In this document: in pieces, positions 46,111 through 56,330 of the stretch
Numbering within the stretch: position 1 is the stretch's first letter
How the letters are laid out: each line of letters starts with the position of its first letter
Assembly (NCBI GenBank): GCA_012960505.1
Contig: DUBC01000007.1
Coordinates: forward strand, 295,199-359,198
Reading direction: 5' to 3'
Length of the DNA stretch: 64,000 nt
Source of the DNA: Verrucomicrobiales bacterium
GTDB lineage: Bacteria; Verrucomicrobiota; Verrucomicrobiia; Verrucomicrobiales; DEV007
Made by a program: the position numbers and the translations under genes
The notes under the pieces: model-generated
The model's database searches: none
Told to the model about the DNA's origin: nothing
The model's input: only the letters and a program-made list of their open reading frames with translations

Positions 46111-46115
46111 AAGGG

Positions 46116-48008
46116 TCATACATTAAAATGCATTTTCCTTTGAATTAAAATACAGCAAAGACAAAGCAAAACACCCCCCCCTCCAATTAAATAAATCCAC
46201 TTAGCTTTAGATAACTTAAGGCTCGGTTTAGTTTGGAATCGAAACGAGACGGACTCTGCCGAAAACAATCCATCGTTACTTTCACAGAAAATTCTGAAAA
46301 TGTATTTTCCATCCGGACTCAGGCCGTTAATTTTGGCCTCAACACTTGAGTCCTTTTTTTGAATTGCCGCATAATCAGGACCCAGCTCTCTCCATTCAAA
46401 TATCATAGATTTCAGATCTTCATCATAACGATGAACTCTTGTCTCAATTACATAATCCAGATCTGAATTAGCAGAAGAGCTTTCATCATGGGACGGATAA
46501 GACCATCCCAAAACCAAAGACCGCTTACCTCTTTCTATTAATTTAACCTCTCTTATTTCAGGTAACGAATCATCAATTTCTCTCTCTTTCTCAATTCTTT
46601 TGAAAAGAGGATGATCGTAAAGGTTAAAACTTACTCTATCATTCTCAGTCGTAGACGAAGGTGTAACACGCGGCTTGGTATTTATTTCAATTTTAGGATT
46701 CTCAGAAACATTACCTTTAACGATAATTCTTTTAACATTATCGTTCCAGCTCACATCAAAATAATCATAAACATTACCTGGTTTTTTTGAGTCATATTCA
46801 AATTGCATCAGACTTTTTGACCTAGGACCTAGATTTATGAGCCCTTCCCCATTAAGCCTACGAAACCCTTCAGGAACAGTTAAATCCACAGAAACTGATC
46901 CACCTCCAACATTTTCAATGCTAAATTTAAATCTTAAAGGAACTCCCTCAATTGAGCTTATTTTGACAATCCTTTCACCACCATTTAAAACTACTCGTGG
47001 AGGCAATGGCGGCGATTCGACTTCTATTTTTTGAGAGTCAACGCCCGAACGCAAATGAACGAATCCCTTACTACCTGAAGGGTTCTCGTTAGACGCTTCA
47101 ATAATTATTTTCGTTAACTTACCTGGCCCAATTATCATCTTTTTGGGGCTCGCTACAAAAGCACCCTTTGCATCTATCACCTCAAGATTAGTTTCCACAT
47201 CTGAAACGTTCTTAATAGAAAGTTCAGCGGAACGTGAAAATTTATCATCGGAATATTCCAAGATGATTTTTTTGTTTTTAATTTTAAATGGGGAAATAGA
47301 GACCCCACGTAAAGGCAATGACAATGAAACTCCGTTTCCATTAATAATTAAATTCCTCTGAAAAGATCCAACCACTCTCTGGGGTGTGTATTTTACTCTG
47401 AATGTGGAACTCTGTTCAGGACCAAGCTTAATTTTAACCTCATTGTCAACCAACGTAAATTCATTGGGCAAAACCAAAGATCCCTGGAATGCATATTTAG
47501 AGGCATTTAGAATCTGAAAATCAAGTGCACGGCTCTGACTAACTACAACTTCCCCAAAGTCGAGAACCTTGGGTATCTTTAATCTTAAAGAATCATCGAG
47601 AACATTTATCCGAACGGTTGCAGGTGCTGAATATTTCCCGTTACGCACTCTAGCCCTATACTTAAATTGTTCTATGCCTGATGGTGAAAGAGGGTCTGAC
47701 ACATACCTAACCAAGGCAAAAGCACCGGTGAGAGATTCAACAACGAGTCGCCCCTTCTTTGGTTTTTCAAAAATCGAAAAATCAAAAACCCCAGCACTAC
47801 CTTTCATTGATGCAGTTAACTTAATAACTAATTCTTCTCCTCTATTAACATTACCGCTGATCGGTGTTGCCACAGGACCAAGACCTTCTGGCAACTTAAC
47901 ATCGGCCTCAAGGCTCTGCCCCAAGATCAAAAATTGTGCTAGAATAAAACAAAAAAAATGAGACCATTTAAAGGGTACTCGATTTTCCAAATTACAGATC
48001 CACTTCAT
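46116..48008 (-). CDS. Membrane-anchored ASH/FN3 beta-sandwich protein
   Basis: This 630-residue protein has a signal peptide (about 1-36), then an Ig/cadherin-like domain (SGIEQFKYRARVRNGKYS, about 100-135). Next is an ASH-type (HYDIN/choice-of-anchor-like) domain starting LDFGEVVVSQSRALDFQILNAS and at least one more such domain. A fibronectin type III domain (about 485-595: EIRELKVIERG-like start, DYVIETRVHR, YIFRIFCES) is followed by a single membrane helix at the C terminus (about 604-623) and a short basic tail. It is therefore probably held in the membrane by the C-terminal helix with its sandwiches outside. No enzyme motif is present; adhesion or scaffolding is likely. Confidence 0.75.
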   Translation of the reverse strand: MKWICNLENRVPFKWSHFFCFILAQFLILGQSLEADVKLPEGLGPVATPISGNVNRGEELVIKLTASMKGSAGVFDFSIFEKPKKGRLVVESLTGAFALVRYVSDPLSPSGIEQFKYRARVRNGKYSAPATVRINVLDDSLRLKIPKVLDFGEVVVSQSRALDFQILNASKYAFQGSLVLPNEFTLVDNEVKIKLGPEQSSTFRVKYTPQRVVGSFQRNLIINGNGVSLSLPLRGVSISPFKIKNKKIILEYSDDKFSRSAELSIKNVSDVETNLEVIDAKGAFVASPKKMIIGPGKLTKIIIEASNENPSGSKGFVHLRSGVDSQKIEVESPPLPPRVVLNGGERIVKISSIEGVPLRFKFSIENVGGGSVSVDLTVPEGFRRLNGEGLINLGPRSKSLMQFEYDSKKPGNVYDYFDVSWNDNVKRIIVKGNVSENPKIEINTKPRVTPSSTTENDRVSFNLYDHPLFKRIEKEREIDDSLPEIREVKLIERGKRSLVLGWSYPSHDESSSANSDLDYVIETRVHRYDEDLKSMIFEWRELGPDYAAIQKKDSSVEAKINGLSPDGKYIFRIFCESNDGLFSAESVSFRFQTKPSLKLSKAKWIYLIGGGGVLLCLCCILIQRKMHFNV

Positions 48009-48082
48009 TAACTATAAAAGAAAGTAATCTTAATTTTAGTTGTGGTCAAAAAAGGTTTCTCCCTAACTCTGATAAATTCGTT

Positions 48083-49327
48083 CTACAAAGCACCTATAAT
48101 CCTTTTCCGAAGAAGATTAATCGCTGTCATTGATACCTTTTCTTTAAATATTAACCGCTCAGCTCTGAAGCAATACCTATGCACAAGGGTTGGCTCGCCA
48201 TGGTTAGCAATGCCGATGAAAACAGTGCCCACTGGCTTCTCTTCTGTCCCACCAGTTGGACCTGCAATGCCACTAACCGCGACTGCATAATTAGATCCAG
48301 ACCTTTTTAGACACCCTTCGGCCATAGCTTTTACAACGGGCTCACTGACGGCGCCAAAATTATTCAGATCATTATTATCAACACCCAAGATTTCATTTTT
48401 AGCACTGTTTGCATAGGTAATAAAACCAACGCTAAATACATTTGATGAACCCGATATATCGGTAATTAAACTAGCAATTGCCCCTCCAGTACATGATTCA
48501 GCAATGGAAACGCTTTTATTTCTTTTCATCAACTCCTCAACAACAACCGCAGGCAATGATGAATGATCATTCGATATGTAATTCTCAGAAAATTCATTTC
48601 GTATTTTTTCAGACACACTACTAACTATCGCTGGATCACCAATGCACCGGACCACAACTCCGCCAGGCTTAATGCAATACCCAAGATCAAATGTATCCCT
48701 CTCATCACTGAGTAACTGATTGATACGTGAAGCTAACTCAGATTCTCCTAGTCCAGAAAAAAAGGTATTCACACATAGAGGGATGACTATCTCTCGTTCA
48801 ATTAATGCGTTTTTAATTAATGGTACAACTTGATCTTGGAAAATGGGCATCAACTCTCGGGGAGGGCCAGGCAAAAGATATATGTGCGCCCCCTCAGTCC
48901 TATCACTTGGTTTTATATATAGACCAGGCGCAGTTCCATTTTCGTTTTTTAAAACAACAGCTCCAGATGGAACCATAGCCTGTTTACGATTAATATCCCG
49001 CATAGTAGAACCATTTGATTCTATACGATTCCTAATAGCATCAACTAAACTCTGATCCTCAGATAGCTTAGCGCCAAGATACTCTGAAACCATTTCTCGC
49101 GTTAGATCATCTTCAGTGGGCCCCAGACCGCCGGTGATTAGTATGATGTCAGATCTACCAATAGACTCACCAATGGCATCCTTTATCCCCTTTCCATCAG
49201 GAACAGTTATCTGACGATTAATGGTCAGGCCAAGTGATAATAGCTCATGCCCTAAAAGCCCTATATTAGTATTAACAACCTGACCTATCAAAAGCTCAGA
49301 TCCGGTATTTATTACCTCAACATTCAT
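48083..49327 (-). CDS. cinA: CinA-family protein (NMN deamidase domain)
   Basis: The N-terminal molybdopterin-binding-like domain shows NTGSELLIGQVVNTN and LITGGLGPTEDDLT. The C-terminal domain (about 255-414) shows AESCTGGAIASLIT and AVSGIAGPTGGTEEKPVGTVFI, the PncC type that hydrolyses nicotinamide mononucleotide amide for NAD recycling. The full protein has 414 residues from the ATG at 49327; an in-frame TTG two codons earlier is less likely. It lies 8 bp after rsfS. Confidence 0.94.
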   Translation of the reverse strand: MNVEVINTGSELLIGQVVNTNIGLLGHELLSLGLTINRQITVPDGKGIKDAIGESIGRSDIILITGGLGPTEDDLTREMVSEYLGAKLSEDQSLVDAIRNRIESNGSTMRDINRKQAMVPSGAVVLKNENGTAPGLYIKPSDRTEGAHIYLLPGPPRELMPIFQDQVVPLIKNALIEREIVIPLCVNTFFSGLGESELASRINQLLSDERDTFDLGYCIKPGGVVVRCIGDPAIVSSVSEKIRNEFSENYISNDHSSLPAVVVEELMKRNKSVSIAESCTGGAIASLITDISGSSNVFSVGFITYANSAKNEILGVDNNDLNNFGAVSEPVVKAMAEGCLKRSGSNYAVAVSGIAGPTGGTEEKPVGTVFIGIANHGEPTLVHRYCFRAERLIFKEKVSMTAINLLRKRIIGAL

Positions 49328-49335
49328 TCGCAAAA

Positions 49336-49713
49336 CTAATCATTTAATTCATCTTCAAAACTAACAAGACCAGCGTCAGACCAGAGATCTTCAAGAGCAT
49401 AGTTAGATCTTAAATCCTTATGAAAGACATGAACAACAACATCTATATAATCAAGCAGCATCCATAAACTTTCAGCAGTGCCTTCTAAGTTTCGTGCACG
49501 GACATCATAATCATCAATGATCGATTTGCCAATCTCTCTACTAATTGCCCTTAAATGGGGAATCGATTCACCGGTGCATATAACAAAATAATTCGCAATC
49601 GAAGAAATTCCCTGCAAATCCAAAACTTTGGTTTCCTTTGCTTTATTATCAATAGCAATGCTCGCCACAGCAATGGCAAGTTCCTTTCCCTGAATTAAAT
49701 CTTTTTCTTCCAT
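49336..49713 (-). CDS. rsfS: Ribosomal silencing factor RsfS
   Basis: This 125-residue Iojap-family protein binds uL14 and blocks subunit joining when nutrients are low. It shows KVLDLQGISSIANYFVICTGES, HLRAISREI, the EGTAESLWMLLDYIDVVVHVF core and ALEDLW. An upstream TTG would add five residues; ATG at 49713 is used. It is followed by cinA. Confidence 0.94.
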   Translation of the reverse strand: MEEKDLIQGKELAIAVASIAIDNKAKETKVLDLQGISSIANYFVICTGESIPHLRAISREIGKSIIDDYDVRARNLEGTAESLWMLLDYIDVVVHVFHKDLRSNYALEDLWSDAGLVSFEDELND

Positions 49714-49787
49714 AAAACAAATTAACAATTCTCTTCTAATCGGAGCGAGTCAATCAAAGTCTACCGCAGGGATTAAAAGACTTAGCG

Positions 49788-51041
49788 CTAATCGTATAGC
49801 AAATATTTAGAACGCATTTTTTTAAAACGCTTATTTGAAGACTTCCATTTACTAACGATCCGCTGCGCGCTAATTGGAGAATTTAAATCGGCCGACAGTG
49901 AATTCGAGCCATACACTTTATAAAGTAAGTTCAAACCTGATTTACTAGCTTCTGCAATTAAATCTAAGCCTGAATTTTTACTTTCTGCACAAAATTCTTT
50001 AAGCATAACCATACTTATCAACATTAGATCCGGTCCCTGGTCCAGATTAAGCTCTAAGCTCACCCCTCTCCTCTTAGAGTCATTTTTATCAATATAAGGA
50101 AAAAATCTAATCCCACGCATTTTGTAGCCATTGAGTTTGGAGCAAAGCCTTTGATGTTCTATTCCCTGAGCTACAACAAATTGAAAAGGTTTTGATGTCC
50201 CGGTTCCTGCAAATATACCAGGAACATGCTGGGCCAAACAGGAGGCAAGATAGTAATAACATGACTCTAATCTAGGAATATTGGGAGATGTCCTAATCCA
50301 ACGCAATTTAGCATCTCGCCATCTCATACTCCTTCCCCACCCCTTCATCTTAATGACTTTCAATTTTGGCAAAGGTTTGAGCCAACCTTCCCCAACACCC
50401 ATCAGCGCGATTTCACCAACTGTCATTCCATGCATAAATGGTATTGGATACTGACCTACAAAGGATTGCCATTTTTTTTCAATCGGTGGACCGGCAACAT
50501 CATCACCTCCAACAGGATTAGGACGGTCTAATATAATAAATTCGATACCCGCCTCTGAAGCGGCATTCATACACAAACCCATGGTACTAATGTAGGTATA
50601 GCACCTGGCTCCAACATCTTGTATATCAAAAACCAAAGCATCGACCCCCTTAAGCATATCAGCGGACGGCTTCCGAGACTTACCATAGAGGGAATAAGCC
50701 GTTAAACCTGTAACAGGATCAATTCGAGAAGAAACCCATTTCCCAGCCAATTCATTCCCATCTAAACCATGCTCTGGAGTATAGAGCGCTACCAAATCAA
50801 CATTTTTTGAGTTAGCTAAGATGATCCTTGTCTTAACACCTCCCCTATTGACACCACTTTGATTAGTAATTAAGCCTATTTTCTTTCCCTTAAGGATAGC
50901 AAAATCATCATCATTCAAACAATCAACTCCCAATTTAATAGGCAGATCGGTCAAATTAGCATTTTCGGACTTAACTATTAAAAAGAGAAAGAAAAATATT
51001 CCCCCCAAAGTGATGAATTTTGTTAGATCCCGTGATAACAT
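49788..51041 (-). CDS. namZ: NamZ-type exo-N-acetylmuramidase (DUF1343, GH171)
   Basis: This 417-residue protein has an N-terminal membrane helix or signal (about 8-25). The DUF1343 family includes Bacillus subtilis NamZ, an exo-beta-N-acetylmuramidase that takes MurNAc from the non-reducing end of cell-wall fragments. Conserved segments are GLITNQSGVNR, ALYTPEHGL, DALVFDIQDVGARCYTYISTM, LDRPNPVGG and RTSPNIPRLESC. It diverges from nagZ with only 19 bp between starts. In B. subtilis, namZ and nagZ are also neighbours and act in succession on muropeptides, which supports the symbol; it rests on family and context, not on an active-site residue I could confirm. Confidence 0.8.
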   Translation of the reverse strand: MLSRDLTKFITLGGIFFFLFLIVKSENANLTDLPIKLGVDCLNDDDFAILKGKKIGLITNQSGVNRGGVKTRIILANSKNVDLVALYTPEHGLDGNELAGKWVSSRIDPVTGLTAYSLYGKSRKPSADMLKGVDALVFDIQDVGARCYTYISTMGLCMNAASEAGIEFIILDRPNPVGGDDVAGPPIEKKWQSFVGQYPIPFMHGMTVGEIALMGVGEGWLKPLPKLKVIKMKGWGRSMRWRDAKLRWIRTSPNIPRLESCYYYLASCLAQHVPGIFAGTGTSKPFQFVVAQGIEHQRLCSKLNGYKMRGIRFFPYIDKNDSKRRGVSLELNLDQGPDLMLISMVMLKEFCAESKNSGLDLIAEASKSGLNLLYKVYGSNSLSADLNSPISAQRIVSKWKSSNKRFKKMRSKYLLYD

Positions 51042-51060
51042 TTTTCTTATTATATAATCT

Positions 51061-52173
51061 ATGAGCTCTTTCGACGTCGGTCAATTAATCCTAATGGGCA
51101 TACCCGGCACCGAATTAAAACCTGACACTGCCACTCTAATAAAATCAATCCAACCTGGAGGATTTATAATCTTTGGTAGAAACATTGAATCATCTGATCA
51201 ACTCAGAAAATTAACGGACGACCTAAGGTCAATCAGCAAAACCGAACCCTTCATAACCATAGATCAAGAAGGGGGTAGAGTTTCAAGACTCAGGCTCATA
51301 GGAGCCGAGCCTCCAAACGCAATGCAATTGAGCATAAAGAACAATCCAGCGCTCATCAAAAAACACGGTAAACTTACTGGCCAATTACTACGACTTTACG
51401 GATTTAATCTTAATCTTTGCCCTGTCTTGGACATATCTCTAGACGAAGAAGCTGATAACTCATTAAAGGGGCGATGCTACGGTGAAAGCGCGGATCAAGT
51501 AATCACTAACGCCGCATTATTTAACAAAGCGATGAGATCCAAGGGAATACTATCATGCGGAAAACACTTTCCAGGATACACCTTTACCTCCTGCGACGCA
51601 CATGAAGAACTGCCGACAGTAAATCGCAGTAAAGATCAATGGGAATTAATCGAATGCGCTCCGTTCCGCGCACTTCTACCTGACTTAGACAGCGTTATGA
51701 TTTGCCACACTCACTACCCTTTCTTTGATCCAGATGACAAAAAGAAAATCCCAGCTTCATTATCATACAACGCAATCACTAAGACACTAAGAGATCAACT
51801 CGGCTATGACAATGGACTAGTAATAACTGACGATCTAGATATGGGAGCAATCCTTAATGAATTTGGTTTTGAGGAAACCATTCAAAAAGCAATAATAGCC
51901 GGCAACGATATTGTAATGATTTGCCATAGAACCGAGATGGCTGAAGGAGCCTTAACAATAATTGATAAAATGCCCGCAGTCAGTATCACTGATTCACTTG
52001 AAAGAATATACAATACAAAGACTAAAATTAAGTCGCCCAGTGAATTTGATCTTCAATCGGCTCAAGAAATTGATGAACAGATATGGAATTTAAGAGTTGA
52101 AACTTTAGGGGAGGAACTCGCCAATAAAAAGAGTATAGAAGACGGAAAGCGGAGCCCCGTAGAAACTTACTAA
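51061..52173 (+). CDS. nagZ: Beta-N-acetylhexosaminidase NagZ (GH3)
   Basis: This 370-residue GH3 enzyme releases GlcNAc from muropeptides. The family shows ITIDQEGGRVSRL at 66-78, SLKGRCYGES-like at 134-143 and the nucleophile Asp257 in VITDDLDMGA. The mobile catalytic loop keeps KHFPG and the Asp179-x-His181 dyad, but the usual GHG after PG reads YTF, a change from the common pattern KHFPGHGxxxxDSH. No signal peptide is visible, so it is probably cytoplasmic, for recycling. It diverges from namZ and begins a plus-strand run with the zinc-ribbon gene 17 bp downstream. Confidence 0.88.
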   Translation: MSSFDVGQLILMGIPGTELKPDTATLIKSIQPGGFIIFGRNIESSDQLRKLTDDLRSISKTEPFITIDQEGGRVSRLRLIGAEPPNAMQLSIKNNPALIKKHGKLTGQLLRLYGFNLNLCPVLDISLDEEADNSLKGRCYGESADQVITNAALFNKAMRSKGILSCGKHFPGYTFTSCDAHEELPTVNRSKDQWELIECAPFRALLPDLDSVMICHTHYPFFDPDDKKKIPASLSYNAITKTLRDQLGYDNGLVITDDLDMGAILNEFGFEETIQKAIIAGNDIVMICHRTEMAEGALTIIDKMPAVSITDSLERIYNTKTKIKSPSEFDLQSAQEIDEQIWNLRVETLGEELANKKSIEDGKRSPVETY

Positions 52174-52190
52174 AAAGAAATTTAGAAACA

Positions 52191-52895
52191 ATGCTAAAAC
52201 AATTAGAAAACTTACTCGTAATACAGGATCGGGATCAAAAGGCAAAAGACCTCAGCTCTGAGCTTGAACGAATGCCAATTGAGAAGGAACAGGCATGCCT
52301 CAGGCTCACAAAATCAAATGAAGCCGTTTCAAATGCCGAAGAAATAATAATGGGAAATGAAGTGGCCATGAAAAGTATCGAGCTCGACGTCAACACACGA
52401 AAGGACAGCATTGCAAAACTCAAAGTCCAACAATACGAAACGAGGAAGAACGAAGAATTCAAAGCAATGGAACATGAGATTGACCGATACAGTGATGAAA
52501 TAACCGAACTCGAAGACTCACAACTAGAGTTAATGGAAAAGGGCGAAACTCTTAGCGCTCAACTGAGCGAGGCAAAGGCCGATCTTGATAAAAACCAGCA
52601 GACAGTCGATGCAGAAATTTCAATTATATCAGAACGTTCAAATCAATGTAACAAGCAACTTGAAGAGATTAAAGAAAAACGAGCTACCATTAGTTCAAAA
52701 ATAGAAGACGACCTTCTTGATAAATATAACCGCATTTTCAAAAGCAAAAAAGGCATAGCTGTCTGTGAATTAGATCTAGACATATGCACCGGTTGTCATA
52801 TGAAGGTTATCCCCGCTACAGTTACAGCTGTCCGCGGCGAAAAAACACTCACTGTCTGTGATCAATGCGGCAGAATTCTTTATCAATCTTACTAA
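52191..52895 (+). CDS. Coiled-coil zinc-ribbon protein (CT398/CdsZ-like)
   Basis: The 234-residue protein is a long coiled-coil hairpin (about 1-170) followed by a C4 zinc ribbon with CTGCH and CDQCG (zf-RING_7, PF02591). Chlamydial CT398/CdsZ belongs to this family and there binds secretion and sigma-54-related proteins; in other bacteria the role is unclear. The gene sits between nagZ and a large lipoprotein, all on the same strand with short gaps. Confidence 0.86.
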   Translation: MLKQLENLLVIQDRDQKAKDLSSELERMPIEKEQACLRLTKSNEAVSNAEEIIMGNEVAMKSIELDVNTRKDSIAKLKVQQYETRKNEEFKAMEHEIDRYSDEITELEDSQLELMEKGETLSAQLSEAKADLDKNQQTVDAEISIISERSNQCNKQLEEIKEKRATISSKIEDDLLDKYNRIFKSKKGIAVCELDLDICTGCHMKVIPATVTAVRGEKTLTVCDQCGRILYQSY

Positions 52896-52910
52896 TTCTG
52901 AAGATTTAGA

Positions 52911-55900
52911 GTGAAACAATCCTGTATCAGAAATAGAAAGCAGCTACCCATTAAAGCAGTCTCTATTGCTGTAGCATGCATTATATTTTCAGGATGCACC
53001 GAAAATCCGTCCATCAAATTTCTCGACGATGAGATTTCGCAATTACCTCTAAACCAAATCTCCAAAGATCCATCCGAAAAACTTTTCATTAAAATTGAAC
53101 CTGAACATTCAGGCGTTAATTTCCAAATGAAACTTGGTGACTTTTTCTCAAGAACTAAAGAATACATGTTTGCTACACCCATGGGAGGGGTAGCAACTGG
53201 AGATTATGATGGAGACTCCTTGCCTGACATTTATCTTACCAGCCCCGCCAAGGGTAATCGTCTCTACAAGAATAAAGGAAACTTCAAATTTGAAGATGTC
53301 ACTGAAAAGGCAGGGCTAAATGATCCCGACTTTTGGGGCACCGGAGCTGGTTTTGTCGACATCGATGGAGACAAAGATCTGGATATCTATGCATGCGGCT
53401 ACCTCAGCGCAAATAAAATCTACATTAACAAAGGAAACGGCACTTTCGTAAACCAAGCAAAATCACTCGGATTAGATTTTAATGGCGCCAGCATGAATCT
53501 TAACTTCGCAGACATTGATGGAGACCAAGATCTCGATGCTTATTTAGCAACAACAATGCGAACTCCGCCTCGCGGCACTAAATTCGGAGTAAAGTATATC
53601 AAACAGCCTGACGGAAGTGAAAAGCCTGTAATCCCTCACGAAATATCAGAATATTGGCAATTCTTATATCTACCAAACAAAAAGATCCACAGAACCGAAT
53701 CGGGTCAGGCTGACTTCATATACAAGAACGATAATGGTAAATTTGTTAACTTCACAAATCAGTCAGGCATAAAGGGAAATTACTTTTCACTGAGCGCCAC
53801 GTGGTGGGATTATAATTCTGACAATGCTCCAGACATCTATGTTTCAAATGATTATTTGGGGCCAGATATGTTATACAAAAATAATGGAAATGGAACTTTC
53901 ACAGACTCGATAAAAAGCATCATCCCCCATACGCCATGGTTCTCAATGGGAAGTGATACCGGCGACATCAATAATGATGGGTTGATTGATTTTTTTGCTA
54001 CCGACATGGCTGCAACTAGTCACTACAGAGAAAAAGTAATGATGGGCAACATGGACAACATGGGCTGGTTCCTGGAATTTTCACAACCTAGGCAATACAT
54101 GCGCAATTCAATGTATCTAAATACCGGAACCGATAAGATGCTCGAAGCTGCTCAAATGCTTGGAATAGCTAGTAGTGACTGGTCATGGAGCCCTCGTCTA
54201 GAAGATTTTGACGGCGATGGGAGGTTGGATCTTTTCGTTACTAACGGCGTACTTAGAGACAGCATGAACTCAGACATCTCCTCAATGGCTGATAAAAAAT
54301 TCAAAGGCGGCAGTAATGAATGGAGAGATTTCTGGTCCTCTCAACCGATGAGAAAAGAAAAGAACCTAGCTTTCAAAAATCTAGGCGATTTGAAATTCAT
54401 CCCAACCGCTGATGATTGGGGGCTCGATCACAATGGAGTTTCATTCGGAGCAGCAACTGCAGACTTTGATCGCGACGGAGACCCTGATCTCATCATCAAT
54501 AATGCAGACGGCCCCGCCACAATCTACCGAAATAATACAACTTCAAATCGAGTGTCCATTTCACTTAACGGTAACGGTAAAAACTCCCACGGAATTGGTT
54601 GCAAGGTCAAATTGATCACTGGCAAATTGATTCAAACCAAAGAAATGAACCCTGTCCGCGGATGGTTGTCCTCAAATGAACCGATGCTATATTTTGGCCT
54701 CGGAAAACATGATCTAATTGATCAATTAATTGTCGAGTGGCGAAACGGCACTTCTCAAACTTTTCGCAACATAAAAGCCAACCAGCTGCTGGTCATTAAA
54801 CAGAATAGCAACGCCACGCCAAATCATATATTAACCAAAAAATCTAAACCCAGCCTCTATACAAGATCAGAAAAAAACAATCAGATCATTCATTTAGAAT
54901 CATTTTTTGATGATTTTAAACTCCAACCCCTCCTGCCAAACAAACAGTCTACTCAAGGCCCAACAATGGAGTGGGCTGACTTCGATGGGGACAATGATTC
55001 GGACCTCTTCATTGGCGGATCCGCAAACAAGCCCGGGAGATTGTTTCGGAACGACAACGGTGAACTCATTGAAATTGCGTCTAAAAGTTTAAACAATTCA
55101 AAACGTAGCGAAGACGTCAACTCACTCTGGTTCGACGCTGACGCAGACAATGATTTAGACCTTGTTGTGATTTCTGGGTCGAACGAATTCCCAGCAAATG
55201 ATGACCGCTACAATGATCGACTATATTTAAATAATGGCGCTGGAAATCTGTCCATTTCGACTTCATTTCCCTCTCCCCCAATATCAACTAATGCCATATG
55301 CTCCATCGACATAAACGGTGATGGATTTCCAGATCTCATAATTGCTGGATCAGCAAAAGCCAGCAAATACCCCGAACCTAACCAATCATACTGCATGATT
55401 AATTCTGGGGATGGTGAGTTTTCATTGAAGCCCATTCCAGCAATGAACAATGCTGGATTAATTAATGACCTGATAACGGTTGATATCGATAAGGATGGCT
55501 CCAATGAAATCATTGCTGCATGCGAATGGGGACCCGTTAGAATATATAAGATCAATGATGGTACCATAGTAGAGCAAACCTCCCAATGGGGACTAGCTAA
55601 TCATACAGGGTGGTGGAATTCACTTTCAGCGGCCGATCTAGACAACGATGGCGACATGGATATCGTTGCTACAAATTTCGGGTTAAATACAAAATACAAA
55701 GCGACCAAAGAGAAGCCCGAACTCCTATATTACTCAGACTTTGATCAATCGGGGGCTAACAATATCGTTGAAGCCAAATTCGAAGGAGACTTGATTGTCC
55801 CAAGGAGGGGTTTCAGCTGCTCACAACTGGCAATGCCATTCCTTAAAGACAAACTCAAAACTTTCCACAATTTTGCATCAAGTAATCTTGAAGCTATCTA

Positions 55901-56318
55901 TTCGCCATCCTCATTAGCACAATCAAAGCAATATCAAGTCAATACACTTGAACATACTGTATTAATGAATCAGGGAAGCCACTTTGAATTAGTCAAATTG
56001 CCTAGGGAATCCCAAATCGCACCATCATTTGGGAGTGAAATTATTGACATAGATGATGACGGTATTCTAGACATTATTCTCGCGCATAACTTCTTCTCAC
56101 CTCAACGTGAAACAGGCAGAATGGATGGCGGATTGAGCCTCGCACTTAAGGGAAACGGTGACTGCACATTTACCCCATTATCACACACTGTATCCGGAAT
56201 CTCTATCAGTGGCGACACTCGGAAAGTAACTGCCATTGATTTAGATGGTAACGGAATAAAAGAAATTGCTTTTGCTCAAAACAATGGACCGATGATAATA
56301 TACTCTAAGAAACGCTAA
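52911..56318 (+). CDS. VCBS/ASPIC-UnbV lipoprotein (1135 aa), first of a tandem pair
   Basis: A signal ending FSGC near residue 29 suggests a lipoprotein. The chain is a series of FG-GAP/VCBS beta-propeller repeats with integrin-like calcium motifs such as DYDGDSLPD, DIDGDKDLD and DIDGDQDLD. An ASPIC/UnbV domain lies at about 546-630 (NRVSISLNGNGKNSHGIGCKVKL, then IVEWRNG), followed by a second propeller. Similar proteins are called CRTAC1-like and are abundant in PVC and Bacteroidota surface loci. The second propeller contains the stretch PFLKDKLKTFHNFA, also found in its neighbour. Start is GTG. The function is not established; binding at the cell surface is likely. Confidence 0.86.
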   Translation: MKQSCIRNRKQLPIKAVSIAVACIIFSGCTENPSIKFLDDEISQLPLNQISKDPSEKLFIKIEPEHSGVNFQMKLGDFFSRTKEYMFATPMGGVATGDYDGDSLPDIYLTSPAKGNRLYKNKGNFKFEDVTEKAGLNDPDFWGTGAGFVDIDGDKDLDIYACGYLSANKIYINKGNGTFVNQAKSLGLDFNGASMNLNFADIDGDQDLDAYLATTMRTPPRGTKFGVKYIKQPDGSEKPVIPHEISEYWQFLYLPNKKIHRTESGQADFIYKNDNGKFVNFTNQSGIKGNYFSLSATWWDYNSDNAPDIYVSNDYLGPDMLYKNNGNGTFTDSIKSIIPHTPWFSMGSDTGDINNDGLIDFFATDMAATSHYREKVMMGNMDNMGWFLEFSQPRQYMRNSMYLNTGTDKMLEAAQMLGIASSDWSWSPRLEDFDGDGRLDLFVTNGVLRDSMNSDISSMADKKFKGGSNEWRDFWSSQPMRKEKNLAFKNLGDLKFIPTADDWGLDHNGVSFGAATADFDRDGDPDLIINNADGPATIYRNNTTSNRVSISLNGNGKNSHGIGCKVKLITGKLIQTKEMNPVRGWLSSNEPMLYFGLGKHDLIDQLIVEWRNGTSQTFRNIKANQLLVIKQNSNATPNHILTKKSKPSLYTRSEKNNQIIHLESFFDDFKLQPLLPNKQSTQGPTMEWADFDGDNDSDLFIGGSANKPGRLFRNDNGELIEIASKSLNNSKRSEDVNSLWFDADADNDLDLVVISGSNEFPANDDRYNDRLYLNNGAGNLSISTSFPSPPISTNAICSIDINGDGFPDLIIAGSAKASKYPEPNQSYCMINSGDGEFSLKPIPAMNNAGLINDLITVDIDKDGSNEIIAACEWGPVRIYKINDGTIVEQTSQWGLANHTGWWNSLSAADLDNDGDMDIVATNFGLNTKYKATKEKPELLYYSDFDQSGANNIVEAKFEGDLIVPRRGFSCSQLAMPFLKDKLKTFHNFASSNLEAIYSPSSLAQSKQYQVNTLEHTVLMNQGSHFELVKLPRESQIAPSFGSEIIDIDDDGILDIILAHNFFSPQRETGRMDGGLSLALKGNGDCTFTPLSHTVSGISISGDTRKVTAIDLDGNGIKEIAFAQNNGPMIIYSKKR

Positions 56319-56330
56319 CCGTATGCGGCA

